Source: an uncultured Clostridia bacterium
GTDB taxonomy: Bacteria > Bacillota > Clostridia > Oscillospirales > Ruminococcaceae
NCBI GenBank assembly: GCA_947627045.1
Contig: CANQUM010000012.1
Coordinates: forward strand, 1-52,235
DNA length: 52,235 bases
Direction of reading: 5' to 3'
Below the pieces are notes generated by a model. It ran no database searches. It was not told the DNA's origin and was given only the letters and a program-made list of their open reading frames with translations. Below, one piece after another: positions 41,788-50,934 of the stretch (within the stretch, counting starts at the first letter, position 1; each line of letters opens with the position of its first letter). A program made the position numbers and the translations under genes.

Positions 41788-42585
41788 ATGAATCAAAGAC
41801 TTGATGTAGAATTAGTCAGCAGGGGACTTGCTGATTCACGTTCTAAGGCGCAGGATATGATAAGGAATACTGCCGTTAGTGTAAACGGGAATATTGTGTC
41901 GAAGCCTGCTTATTTGGTCGATAAGGCTGATGAAATACATATTGTCGGCGAAACGCTTAAATATGTAGGCAAGGGCGGTATAAAGCTTCAAAAGGCAATT
42001 TTAGATTTTAACATAGATTTAAAGAATAAGATCTGCGTAGATTTTGGTGCGTCAACAGGCGGTTTTACCGATTGTATGCTTAAAAACGGCGCCGAATTTG
42101 TCTATGCTGTAGATGTTGGAAGTGATCAGCTTGATTGCAGTTTAATTGGTGATCCGAGAGTTGAGAATATAGAAAATACAAATATTAAATATGTTTCAAA
42201 ACAAATGTTTGAAAAAGATATTGATTTCTGCACAGTTGATCTTTCATTCATATCACTGTCTTTTGCTGTTCCTGTGGTTTATAATGTGCTTTCAGATGAT
42301 GGAGAAGCTGTTATGCTTATAAAGCCTCAGTTTGAAGCAGGCAGGAATAGTTTAACAAAAAGGGGAATAGTAAAAGACAGGAAGGTGCATATAAGAGTTC
42401 TTGAAAATGTACTAAATATTATTAAAAGTACAGGTTTCAGCATATTGGATCTCACTTTTTCACCTATAAAAGGCGGTAATGGCAATATTGAATATCTTGT
42501 TTATATTAAAAAAAGTGAAATTCAAAGTGCATTTAATTCAGATATTAAAGCTATAGTTGACAGGGGATTTGAATGTCTTAAGTAG
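41788..42585 (+). CDS. tlyA: TlyA-family rRNA 2'-O-methyltransferase
   Basis: The 265 residues have an N-terminal S4 RNA-binding domain (RLDVELVSRGLADSRSKAQDMI) and an FtsJ-like methyltransferase domain with the SAM motif VDFGASTGGFTDCML and later DLSFISLSFAVP. Family members methylate 16S and/or 23S rRNA; older annotations call them hemolysin A. It starts three bases after dxs and precedes nadK, the usual order. Confidence 0.95.
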   Translation: MNQRLDVELVSRGLADSRSKAQDMIRNTAVSVNGNIVSKPAYLVDKADEIHIVGETLKYVGKGGIKLQKAILDFNIDLKNKICVDFGASTGGFTDCMLKNGAEFVYAVDVGSDQLDCSLIGDPRVENIENTNIKYVSKQMFEKDIDFCTVDLSFISLSFAVPVVYNVLSDDGEAVMLIKPQFEAGRNSLTKRGIVKDRKVHIRVLENVLNIIKSTGFSILDLTFSPIKGGNGNIEYLVYIKKSEIQSAFNSDIKAIVDRGFECLK

Positions 42586-42602
42586 ATAAGGAGGGAAATC
42601 TG

Positions 42603-43490
42603 TTGAATATTTATATATTGCCTAATCTAAAAAAAGATAAAAGTGAACTATATGTAAGAGAAGCTGCAAAAATACTAGAACAAAACGGAGCAGAGTTATC
42701 AATGTCTGAAAAATATAAGACAGATTTTTCTGATATTACTTTTATTGAGTTTTCAGACGAAGATAGACTTGTATCAAAATGCGATATTATTTTAGCTGTC
42801 GGAGGCGACGGAACTATTCTCAAAGCGTCATTATCAGCTTCAAAGTATGACAAGCCTATACTCGGTCTTAACTGCGGACGGCTTGGATTTATGTGTACCC
42901 TCGAGCATAATGAGATTGATTTGCTCAATAATCTTTGCAATGGTGATTTTGCAGTACAAAAGAGAATAATGCTCGACGGTGAAATTAATAGGCAAGATGG
43001 AAGAAAAAAAGTTTTCACAGCGCTTAACGATATTGTAGTTTCTAAGCCACCCCACAGCAAAATATCTGATTTTGAAGTGTCAAAGTCAGGGAAAATTGTT
43101 TCATCTATAAGGGCTGACGGCTTAATATTTTCGACGCCTACAGGCGCAACTGCATATTCTCTTTCAGCCGGAGGACCCATTATTGAACCTGATATGGAGT
43201 GTATTGAATTTACTCCCATCTGTCCCCATTCACTGCTTTCAAGAACGATGATATTTTCTAAAACTTCAAAGCTGACGGTTAAGTTTTTTACAAATTCTAA
43301 TGAATTTTTCGGCTTATCGGTGGACGGAGTTACAGAGGACGATATATCACAAAAAGATATTTTAACTGTGTCTATGTCAGATAAATATATCAAGCTGATA
43401 GATATTAAGGGAGGCAGCTTTTTCGATTCAGTTAATTCAAAGCTGATGCGGCCTTTAAAGGTTGTTATGGAGGATAGTGAAAATGTCTAA
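42603..43490 (+). CDS. nadK: NAD kinase
   Basis: NadK phosphorylates NAD to NADP. The 295 residues have the catalytic GGDGT (67-71), NCGRLGFM, a conserved NDIVVSK segment, and DGLIFSTPTGATAYSLSAGGPI, the signature binding loop. The start is TTG 42603 with AAGGAGGG upstream. It overlaps argR by eight bases. Confidence 0.97.
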   Translation: MNIYILPNLKKDKSELYVREAAKILEQNGAELSMSEKYKTDFSDITFIEFSDEDRLVSKCDIILAVGGDGTILKASLSASKYDKPILGLNCGRLGFMCTLEHNEIDLLNNLCNGDFAVQKRIMLDGEINRQDGRKKVFTALNDIVVSKPPHSKISDFEVSKSGKIVSSIRADGLIFSTPTGATAYSLSAGGPIIEPDMECIEFTPICPHSLLSRTMIFSKTSKLTVKFFTNSNEFFGLSVDGVTEDDISQKDILTVSMSDKYIKLIDIKGGSFFDSVNSKLMRPLKVVMEDSENV

Positions 43491-43944
43491 GGAAAAGCGG
43501 CAAAAGGAAATTTTAAATATAATAACAAGCAGCAGTATATCAACACAGCAGGAGCTTCAGGAGAGACTCAGGGAAAAGGGTTTTGAAACAACTCAGGCAA
43601 CGATTTCACGGGATATAAAGGAGCTTTCTCTTATTAAAACAGTATCAGACAATGGTGTTTACAAGTACGATATACCTAGCAGTATCAAAGACAGGGGAAA
43701 AAGTCCTGAGGAAATTCTGAAAAATATTTTTCAGGAAGCTGTTGTATCGGTAAATTTTGCAATGAATATAGTTGTAATAAAATGTAATACAGGGATGGCT
43801 CAAGCAGTTTGTGCAAAACTGGACAACGCCTATTTTGATTCAATTATCGGTACAATTGCGGGTGATGATACTGTGTTTGCAGTTTTGAAAAACGAGACAT
43901 TTGCAATTGAATTTGCTGGTAAATTGAACAGCTTGCTATTATAA
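43483..43944 (+). CDS. argR: Arginine repressor ArgR/AhrC
   Basis: This arginine-dependent regulator controls arginine synthesis and breakdown. The 153 residues have an N-terminal winged helix (EKRQKEILNIITSSSISTQQELQERL, TTQATISRDIKELSLIK) and a C-terminal arginine-binding and hexamer domain with GTIAGDDTVF. ATG 43483 was chosen because GGAGG lies 11 bases upstream and MSKEKRQ is the family start. A place between nadK and recN is normal in Clostridia and Bacilli. Confidence 0.96.
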   Translation: MSKEKRQKEILNIITSSSISTQQELQERLREKGFETTQATISRDIKELSLIKTVSDNGVYKYDIPSSIKDRGKSPEEILKNIFQEAVVSVNFAMNIVVIKCNTGMAQAVCAKLDNAYFDSIIGTIAGDDTVFAVLKNETFAIEFAGKLNSLLL

Positions 43945-43991
43945 ATTGAAGTGTCAAATTTTTTCTATCAATGAAAGGAAGAATAACCTAA

Positions 43992-45653
43992 ATGCTCACG
44001 GAATTATATATTGAAAATCTTGCCGTTATTGAAAAAGCTGTGATAGCATTCGGCGATAAACTGAATGTTTTCACCGGCGAAACAGGTGCAGGAAAGTCAA
44101 TTTTAATAAACGGAATTAATGCAATACTAGGTCAGCGTGTTTCGAAAGACATTGTCAGGACGGGTGAAAAAAAAGCAGTCATTTATGCTGTATTTAACAA
44201 TATATCTGATGAAGTATCAAAATTGCTCTCTGACAGCGGTATTGACAGTAATGGTGAGCTTATTATTTCCAGGGAAATTTCATCAGACGGCGGAAGTGTT
44301 GCCCGCATAAACTCACGTCCTGTTAATCTTTCTCTGCTTAGAGAAATTGGAGAGCTTTTGGTTAATATTCACGGCCAGCACGACAGTCAGATTCTTTTAT
44401 CTCCTCACAGACATATAGATATACTTGATTCTTACGGAAATCTTGAAAGTGTTCTTGCGGATTATCAAACATCGTTCAGAAGCCTTCAGGCAGTTGCTAA
44501 GCAGATAAAACAGGCAACACTTAGTCAGCAAAATAAAATAGACAGAATTGAAAGCTTGAGAGAGATTGTTAGTGAGATTTCTTCACTTGATTTAAAGGAG
44601 AATGAGGATGAGGAAATTGAGTCAAAATTTGAGCTTTCAAACAGCGCCGTTGAAGTAAAATCAGCTGTAAATGAGGTTATAGACATTATTGAAAATGAAG
44701 AAGGAATAAGCAATAAACTTTTCAGTGCCGCTGACGCTTTAGAAAATTATTCTGATGTTTTTTCTGATTTAGAACCTTTGATTGAAAGAATAAAATCTGC
44801 TAAAATCGAAATAGACGATATATCAGGTGAACTTAATCATCTTACATCTTTGCTTGATGTTGACCCAGAACGATTTGCATTTATTTCTGCCAGAAACGAT
44901 AGTATAATCAGAATTAAGAAAAAATACGGTCCAGAACTTTCCGATGTTATTAAGAGACTTGACGAATCGGTAAAAGAACTTGAAGTTTTAACAGGTGATG
45001 AAAACAATATTGAATCACTAAAAGCAAAAAGGGTAGAGCTTTTAGAGGAAACCTCTAAGAAAGCAATACTTCTGTCTAATAAGCGTGAGCAAGCTGGCAA
45101 AAGATTTGTAAAAGAAGTTACGGAACAGCTTGAATTTCTCAATATGCCTAATGTAAAGCTGGAGGTTTCCAATACTAAGGGCAAGCTCACTATTCACGGA
45201 ATGGATAACATAGAGTTTCTGATTTCTGCAAATTTAGGTGAAGAAGCAAAGCCGATAGCAAAAATAGCTTCCGGCGGAGAGCTATCCCGCATAATGCTTG
45301 CTTTAAAAAGTGTAATTGCCGAAAAGGATAACACGCCTACTATGATTTTTGATGAAATAGACACAGGCGTCAGCGGTCGGGCAGCAATGAAAATCGGAAT
45401 AAAATTACACGAAATCTCAAGGAACAGACAGGTCATTTGCGTAACTCATCTTGCACAGATAGCTGTTACGGGAGATACTCATATGCTTATTGAAAAGAAG
45501 GTCGAAAACGGAAAAACAAAGACCAAAGTTTGTGAATTGACGTCTCTTGATGAGAGAAAAAGTGAAATAGCAAGAATTATAAGTGGTGATAACACATCAG
45601 AAATTACTCTTGCAAGTGCTGAGGAAATGTTAAACAGTGTTGATCATACATAA
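43992..45653 (+). CDS. recN: DNA repair protein RecN
   Basis: RecN is an SMC-like ATPase that helps repair double-strand breaks. The 553 residues have Walker A GETGAGKSI (29-37), an INIHGQHDSQ Q-loop region at about residue 128, a coiled-coil middle (about 150-370), the signature SGGELSRIMLALK (about 425-437), Walker B TMIFDEIDTGVSG and the RQVICVTHLAQIA switch. AAAGGAAG precedes ATG 43992. It closes the nusB-recN cluster. Confidence 0.97.
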   Translation: MLTELYIENLAVIEKAVIAFGDKLNVFTGETGAGKSILINGINAILGQRVSKDIVRTGEKKAVIYAVFNNISDEVSKLLSDSGIDSNGELIISREISSDGGSVARINSRPVNLSLLREIGELLVNIHGQHDSQILLSPHRHIDILDSYGNLESVLADYQTSFRSLQAVAKQIKQATLSQQNKIDRIESLREIVSEISSLDLKENEDEEIESKFELSNSAVEVKSAVNEVIDIIENEEGISNKLFSAADALENYSDVFSDLEPLIERIKSAKIEIDDISGELNHLTSLLDVDPERFAFISARNDSIIRIKKKYGPELSDVIKRLDESVKELEVLTGDENNIESLKAKRVELLEETSKKAILLSNKREQAGKRFVKEVTEQLEFLNMPNVKLEVSNTKGKLTIHGMDNIEFLISANLGEEAKPIAKIASGGELSRIMLALKSVIAEKDNTPTMIFDEIDTGVSGRAAMKIGIKLHEISRNRQVICVTHLAQIAVTGDTHMLIEKKVENGKTKTKVCELTSLDERKSEIARIISGDNTSEITLASAEEMLNSVDHT

Positions 45654-45657
45654 TTTT

Positions 45658-45688
45658 AATCGGTGAGCGGTCGCTTGCCGATTTTTTG
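45658..45688 (+). terminator. Terminator after recN
   Basis: AATCGG (45658-45663) pairs with CCGATT (45678-45683), with an inner AGCG/CGCT stem. Four or more T residues follow. Confidence 0.85.
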
Positions 45689-45694
45689 CTGAAT

Positions 45695-45723
45695 TTGACT
45701 TTTATCTATTAAAATGGTATAAT
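45695..45723 (+). promoter_or_regulatory. Promoter for thyX operon
   Basis: TTGACT (45695-45700), 17 bases and TATAAT (45718-45723) lie about 30 bases before thyX. Confidence 0.85.
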
Positions 45724-45754
45724 TAATTAACTTTGTACAAGGACTGAGGTATTA

Positions 45755-46525
45755 ATGAAAGTTACATTATTGACACACACTCCAGAGCCTGAAAAGATAA
45801 TTGCAGCAGCTGCGAAATTGTGTTATGCGAGTTCAGATATAGACACGCTTCTTGATGGTCTGACCGAAGAAAAAACTGTTAATTTTTTAAATATGCTTTC
45901 CGGATTGGGTCATCTTAGTCCTATTGAGCATATTACATTCACATTTGGAATTGAAGGAGTATCCCGTGCGCTATTGGCACAGATAACCAGACATAGAATT
46001 GCCTCGTTCTCGGTTCAAAGCCAGAGATATGTAGAGGAAAAAAATTATGAATTTGTAACTCCGCCTGAAATTGCAGAGATCCCTGAGGCTTTAGAGGAGT
46101 TCAACAAGCAGATGGATTGCGCAATATCAAGCTATAATAAACTAGCTGATATACTCAAGGATAAGCATTACAAGACTTTCATAAGCGAGGGTTTGGGTGA
46201 AAAGGAAGCTGCTAAGAAGGCTCAGAAAAAGGCAATTGAGGACGCACGTTTTGTTCTACCTAATGCCTGTGATACTAAAATGATTATGACAATGAATGCA
46301 AGAAGTCTATTGAATTTCTTTAGTCTTAGGTGTTGTTCAAGAGCGCAATGGGAGATCAAGGCCCTTGCTGATGAAATGCTTAGACTTTGCTTTGAAGTTG
46401 CTCCTACTATCTTTAAGAATGCTGGTCCCGGATGTGTAAGAGGAAAATGTGCAGAGGGTAATATGACCTGCGGTAAAATGAAAGAGGTTCAAAACTTTTA
46501 TAGGGAGCTTAAAAATGAAAAATAA
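45755..46525 (+). CDS. thyX: Flavin-dependent thymidylate synthase
   Basis: ThyX makes dTMP from dUMP with FAD and methylene-tetrahydrofolate. The 256 residues contain the defining RHR...S.RY motif (RHRIASFSVQSQRY, 79-92). The catalytic neighbourhood ends with NARSLLNFFSLRCCSRAQWEIKALADEML. It overlaps the thymidylate kinase gene by 11 bases, so dTMP is made and phosphorylated by coupled genes. Whether a ThyA also exists lies outside this window. Confidence 0.97.
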   Translation: MKVTLLTHTPEPEKIIAAAAKLCYASSDIDTLLDGLTEEKTVNFLNMLSGLGHLSPIEHITFTFGIEGVSRALLAQITRHRIASFSVQSQRYVEEKNYEFVTPPEIAEIPEALEEFNKQMDCAISSYNKLADILKDKHYKTFISEGLGEKEAAKKAQKKAIEDARFVLPNACDTKMIMTMNARSLLNFFSLRCCSRAQWEIKALADEMLRLCFEVAPTIFKNAGPGCVRGKCAEGNMTCGKMKEVQNFYRELKNEK

Positions 46526-47180
46526 GCTTGTTGTTATTGAGGGCTTAGACGGAAGCGGTAAATCTACTCAGTTTGAAATAATTGATAAGTTTTTTACACA
46601 AAATAATATTCCTCATAAGTCTATCAGCTTTCCTGACTATAATAATCAGTCCTCAGCCTTAGTTAAGATGTATCTCGGCGGTGAATTTTCAAAAAATGCT
46701 AATGATATAAACGCATATGCCGCTTCCAGCTTTTATGCTGTTGACAGATATGCCAGCTTTAAACTTTACTGGGAGAACGCCTATAAAAAGGGAGATTTGA
46801 TTTTAGCCAGCCGATATGTTACATCTAATGCAATATATCAGATGGTTAAATGCGATAAGAGCGAGTGGGACGAATACCTAGCTTGGCTGTCTGATTACGA
46901 ATATAGCAAATTGGGACTTCCTGTACCGGATTTAGTAATATTTCTTGATATGCCAATAGAGATTTCACAAAGGCTTTTGACTAAGAGATATTATGGAGAC
47001 GAGAGTAAAAAGGATATTCACGAGGTTGATATTGAATTTTTAAAATCCTGCCGTAAGACGGCTCTTTACACGGCAAAAAAACAAAACTGGAAAATAATCA
47101 GTTGCAGCGAAGGAAACCTTCCGCTTCCTGTTGACGTTATAACAGAGAGAATTTTAAATGAGATAAATAAATTGAAATAA
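46515..47180 (+). CDS. tmk: Thymidylate kinase
   Basis: Tmk phosphorylates dTMP to dTDP. The 221 residues have the P-loop GLDGSGKST (10-18), DRY (AVDRYASFKLYW), SRYVTSNAIYQ and a lid region around RLLTKRYYGDESKKDIHE. The sequence is somewhat longer and more divergent than E. coli Tmk but follows the family order. The ribosome site AGGGAG lies inside thyX. Confidence 0.93.
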   Translation: MKNKLVVIEGLDGSGKSTQFEIIDKFFTQNNIPHKSISFPDYNNQSSALVKMYLGGEFSKNANDINAYAASSFYAVDRYASFKLYWENAYKKGDLILASRYVTSNAIYQMVKCDKSEWDEYLAWLSDYEYSKLGLPVPDLVIFLDMPIEISQRLLTKRYYGDESKKDIHEVDIEFLKSCRKTALYTAKKQNWKIISCSEGNLPLPVDVITERILNEINKLK

Positions 47181-47197
47181 CAGAAAAGAAGGATACA

Positions 47198-48091
47198 ATG
47201 TTTGACTTTAGAGAGATTAAATTAAGCGACAAGCAATGGATCGACGAGCTTTTAGCTAAATCAGATTTTATGGGTTGTGAATATTCTTTTGCCAATAATG
47301 TTGCTTGGAGAAGACTCAGCGATTCAGTTATTTCAAGATATAAGGATTTTTATTTGATCTCAACTCAGGACGATGATAACATCTATCTTACCTATCCGGC
47401 AGGGGAGGGAGATATTCTTGAATTTCTCAATGTTTTTAATAAATACTGCAATAATCTAGGCAAAGGCTTTGTTTTGTCATCTGTAACATCTAAGAATTTG
47501 GAGTTTCTTAAAGAAAATTTTGGAGACAGAATTGCTGATATTAAGTCTAATCCAGATTACTATGATTATATTTACAATGCTGACGATTTGATAAATCTCA
47601 AAGGGAAAAAGTATCATTCTAAGAGAAATCATATAAGTAATTTTAAAAAACAGCAATGGGAATACAAAAATCTTACGTCAGACTTATTTGACGATTGCAT
47701 AGAATTTATTACTGAGTCTTATAATAAGAAAATCGATAAGAATAATTTTTCTGCTGTTGTTGAGCAGTTTGCCGTGAACACTTTTTTTAACAACTTTGAT
47801 TATATGGATCTCGTTGGCGGAGTGCTTTTTCAAAATGATAAACTTGTTGGTGTTACAATTGGAGAGAAGCTGAATTCCAATACATTAGTTGTTCATATAG
47901 AAAAGGCACTAAGTGATGTAAACGGCGCATATCCTACACTATGCAACGAATTTGTTAAGGTAAATGCGTCTGATCTGCAGTATATAAACAGGGAAGAGGA
48001 TATGGGTCTTGAGGGCTTGAGAAAATCAAAACGCTCATACCATCCCTGCTTTCAATTAGAGAAACACTCGGTTGTATTTAAAAGAGATTAA
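47198..48091 (+). CDS. DUF2156 (LPG-synthase C-terminal-like) protein
   Basis: The 297 residues have the double GNAT-like fold of DUF2156: DSVISRYKDFYLIS, the central YIYNADDLINLKGKKYHSKRNHISNFKKQ signature, then DLVGGVLFQNDKLVGVTIGEKLNSNTLVVHIEKAL and NREEDMGLEGLRKSKRSYHPCF. Related domains add amino acids to phosphatidylglycerol or act on other aminoacyl acceptors. This stand-alone soluble form has no membrane helices and its substrate is unknown. AGAAGGA precedes ATG 47198. Confidence 0.85.
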   Translation: MFDFREIKLSDKQWIDELLAKSDFMGCEYSFANNVAWRRLSDSVISRYKDFYLISTQDDDNIYLTYPAGEGDILEFLNVFNKYCNNLGKGFVLSSVTSKNLEFLKENFGDRIADIKSNPDYYDYIYNADDLINLKGKKYHSKRNHISNFKKQQWEYKNLTSDLFDDCIEFITESYNKKIDKNNFSAVVEQFAVNTFFNNFDYMDLVGGVLFQNDKLVGVTIGEKLNSNTLVVHIEKALSDVNGAYPTLCNEFVKVNASDLQYINREEDMGLEGLRKSKRSYHPCFQLEKHSVVFKRD

Positions 48092-48126
48092 TATTATATT
48101 TTATTTCTGAAAGGACTGTAATATCT

Positions 48127-48669
48127 ATGGTATATGTTTTTTTGGCTGACGGTTTTGAAGAAGTTGAAGCTCTTGCACCGGTCGATATTTTAAGACGTGC
48201 AGAAGTTGAAGTTAAAACAGTAGGAATAGGTTCAAATATAATCAGAGGTTCTCATGGTATACCTGTAATAACAGATTTAGATTCAAATAAAATAATACTT
48301 GATGATAAATTAGAAATGATAGTTCTCCCGGGCGGAATGCCAGGTACTGTCAATCTTGAAAAAAGTGAAAATGTAAGGCAAGCTATAGACTTTTGTTTAA
48401 CTAATAATAAGTTTATTTCTGCAATATGTGCAGCACCTTCGATTCTAGGACACAAAGGTATTTTAGACGGCAAAAAAGCTACTTGTTTTCCGGGCTTTGA
48501 AAATGAATTAGGCAAGGCAGTTTATTGTAGCGAGTTAGTTATTAACGACGGCAAAATTACTACTGCAAAAGGCGCTGGAGCTGCGGTCAAATTCGGGCTG
48601 AAGCTTGTTGAGCTTTTGTTATCTAAGGAAAAGTCCGTAGCACTTGAGGCATCACTTCAATGCAAGTAG
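48127..48669 (+). CDS. DJ-1/PfpI family protein (YajL-like)
   Basis: The 180 residues have the DJ-1 flavodoxin-like fold: VFLADGFEEVEALAPVDILRRA, IVLPGGMPG, and the nucleophile elbow SAICAAPSILG with the conserved Cys, and TAKGAGAAVKFGLKLV near the end. Family members act as stress-related hydrolases, glyoxalases or chaperones; annotations as ThiJ are historical. It overlaps the next gene by ten bases. AAAGGACTG precedes ATG 48127. Confidence 0.92.
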   Translation: MVYVFLADGFEEVEALAPVDILRRAEVEVKTVGIGSNIIRGSHGIPVITDLDSNKIILDDKLEMIVLPGGMPGTVNLEKSENVRQAIDFCLTNNKFISAICAAPSILGHKGILDGKKATCFPGFENELGKAVYCSELVINDGKITTAKGAGAAVKFGLKLVELLLSKEKSVALEASLQCK

Positions 48670-49250
48670 ATATTCAGAATCAAAAAAATATTCTTAGGAA
48701 GGATATTTTAAAAAGACGCAGTCAATTAAGAGATAAAGAAAAGGAAGTAAAAAACCGAAAAATATTTGACATTCTTATAAATTTAATTCAAATCAAAAAT
48801 GCAAGGAAAATTTGCATATATGTTTCTAAACCGGACGAGGCAGATACATTTTGTGCGATTGAACATCTCATAAGTATGGACAAGGCTGTGTATGTCCCTA
48901 AGAGCGATAAGAAAAATAATAAAATGTCGTTTTATAAAATAAATTCTCTAAAGGAACTCAAAATAGGAGCGTTTTCGGTTTTAGAACCAAGCGATAAAAA
49001 TGAAAAATATATTTGCACTGGTAATGAAGACGTATGTATTGTTCCGGCACTATGCTTTGATAAGCAAGGTTACAGATTGGGATACGGAAAAGGTTATTAC
49101 GACAGATTTTTAAATGATTTTAATGGTATAAAAATCGGAATTTGCTTTGATGAATTCATTAGAGAAGTTCTTCCGAGATTTAATACGGATATAGCTGTTG
49201 ATATGATCATATCGGATATTAAAAAAATTTGCTGTAAAGGTGGAAAGTAA
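48660..49250 (+). CDS. 5-formyltetrahydrofolate cyclo-ligase
   Basis: This enzyme converts 5-formyl-THF to 5,10-methenyl-THF with ATP. The 196 residues contain the family features KNILRKDILKRRSQL near the start, CIYVSKPDEADT, the ATP site GYRLGYGKGYYDRFL and FDEFIREVLP. It overlaps the DJ-1 gene and lies just before mltG; the link to folate use by ThyX is only metabolic. The spacing from the GAGG in the preceding frame to ATG 48660 is acceptable. Confidence 0.92.
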   Translation: MQVDIQNQKNILRKDILKRRSQLRDKEKEVKNRKIFDILINLIQIKNARKICIYVSKPDEADTFCAIEHLISMDKAVYVPKSDKKNNKMSFYKINSLKELKIGAFSVLEPSDKNEKYICTGNEDVCIVPALCFDKQGYRLGYGKGYYDRFLNDFNGIKIGICFDEFIREVLPRFNTDIAVDMIISDIKKICCKGGK

Positions 49251-49251
49251 A

Positions 49252-50913
49252 ATGGATGAAATTGAAAAGAAGCCTAATGACACCGTAAATAATGACGATT
49301 TAGATATTGATTCAAAGTTAAGTGATTTTTTAGATGAGAGCTTTAAGGCGTCAAAGGCTCTCGACTCCATAGTCGGAGATGATAAAAAAGAAAATGTAGT
49401 TGCTTCTGCTGATGTAACCTTGACCAATATTGAAACAAGAAAACCTTTGGAAAAACAAAACAATGTAAAAACTCAGAAAACAGATAATAAGATACATAAC
49501 GAAAAAGATGAATCTTTAAGTAATGTATCTGTGAATATTTCTAAAGAGGATATTATAACTTCTGACGTTGAAGACTTATCACTTAATGCCGATGAAATAA
49601 TAAATAATAAAAATGAATTAAATGATAAATCAAACAAACAAAATGTAATTAATAAAGAAGTACCGCCATCTGATTTTAATACCGTTAGTAATAATGATAA
49701 TAAATATGATACCTTTGACATTAGTTCTCAGAAAGAAAAATTCAATTTGAATATTGATTACTCTAAGAGCAATATTGATGAGCAAAGAAATTTGAACAGA
49801 AAGTCTAAAGGGAGGAACAGTAAAAAGAAAAAGGTTGAAGTAAATTATTCAATTTTCACAGGACTTATTGTTACTGTTGTTGTTTTAGTTGTTTCTGTTT
49901 CTCTTGCTTTCTTTGGTATTTCACTTGGTCTTGAATATTTAGGTATGAATAAAAGTGATGAAGTAATTAAACTCAATATTAAAGAGGGTTCAAATACTGA
50001 TGAAATCGCACAACAGCTTTATGATGAAAATATTATAGACAATATGTTTCTGTTTAAGGTAATTGTTAATTTGAAAAATGCAGGAGCTTTGATGAAACCC
50101 GGCGATATAGAGCTGAAACCAAATTCGTCATACGCTGATAAAATTGACGCCTTGATGGAACAAAGACAGTCATTTGAAAATGTTTCTATTGTATTTCCTG
50201 AAGGAATTAATCTTCTTGATGCAGCAAAGCTATTAGAAAATAAAGGCGTAATATCTGATTATAATGAGCTTATACGCACTTTCAACAGTGAAAAATTCGG
50301 ATATGATTATGAAGGCATTATTGATAATAATGATAATAAATTTTATGATATGGAAGGATATTTCTATCCGGATACCTATAATTTTTATTTAGATGATTCT
50401 TCATACAACATAGTTAAAACTGTAAGAGAGCATTTCAATTCCAAGTTTACTGATAAAATGAAAGCTGATATGAGCAAAAATGGTATGAATATGAATGAAG
50501 TCATAACACTGGCATCAATTGTTCAGCTTGAGGCAGGCTCGGTCAAGGATATGCCTAAGGTAGCTTCAGTTTTCATAAACAGATTAAATGACCCTGCAAA
50601 CTTTCCAAGACTTGAATCTGACGCAACAAAAAGCTACTATAAGGATGTTATAAAGGTAGAAGCAAAAAACTCAAAAGCATATGCAGATAGTGAGATTGCA
50701 TCATTTAAGGATTCATATGATACTTATATTGCTAACGGACTTCCGGTGGGTCCTGTTTGCAATCCGGGACTTGAGGCAATAAATGCAGTAATATATCCTG
50801 AAAAAACCGATTATTTGTATTTCTGTTCAAATCTAAAAACGAAAAAGACTTATTTTGCAAAGACACTGTCAAAACATAAACAGAATCTTGCAAAGGCAGG
50901 CTTAAGCGATTAG
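49252..50913 (+). CDS. mltG: Endolytic murein transglycosylase MltG (YceG-like)
   Basis: MltG cuts new glycan strands next to the synthetic machinery and ends their growth. The 553 residues (ATG 49252, chosen over an in-frame GTG at 49240 that overlaps the GGTGG site) have an unusually long acidic, Asn/Asp/Lys-rich cytoplasmic part (1-190), one membrane helix (about 201-226), a LysM-like part (KLNIKEGSNTDEIAQQLYDENII) and the YceG domain. The catalytic Glu is E427 in ASIVQLEAGS, with EGYFYPDTY and LPVGPVCNPGLEAINA. A flexible N-terminus is known in Firmicute forms. Confidence 0.95.
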   Translation: MDEIEKKPNDTVNNDDLDIDSKLSDFLDESFKASKALDSIVGDDKKENVVASADVTLTNIETRKPLEKQNNVKTQKTDNKIHNEKDESLSNVSVNISKEDIITSDVEDLSLNADEIINNKNELNDKSNKQNVINKEVPPSDFNTVSNNDNKYDTFDISSQKEKFNLNIDYSKSNIDEQRNLNRKSKGRNSKKKKVEVNYSIFTGLIVTVVVLVVSVSLAFFGISLGLEYLGMNKSDEVIKLNIKEGSNTDEIAQQLYDENIIDNMFLFKVIVNLKNAGALMKPGDIELKPNSSYADKIDALMEQRQSFENVSIVFPEGINLLDAAKLLENKGVISDYNELIRTFNSEKFGYDYEGIIDNNDNKFYDMEGYFYPDTYNFYLDDSSYNIVKTVREHFNSKFTDKMKADMSKNGMNMNEVITLASIVQLEAGSVKDMPKVASVFINRLNDPANFPRLESDATKSYYKDVIKVEAKNSKAYADSEIASFKDSYDTYIANGLPVGPVCNPGLEAINAVIYPEKTDYLYFCSNLKTKKTYFAKTLSKHKQNLAKAGLSD

Positions 50914-50934
50914 GCAAAAAGTTATGGAGGCATG

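Noticed and set aside
42611-43393. A 260-codon frame antisense to nadK
   Set aside because: The protein is Ser/Leu/Ile-rich as expected from the mirror of a coding frame, has no ribosome site and matches no family; nadK has all its motifs on the other strand.
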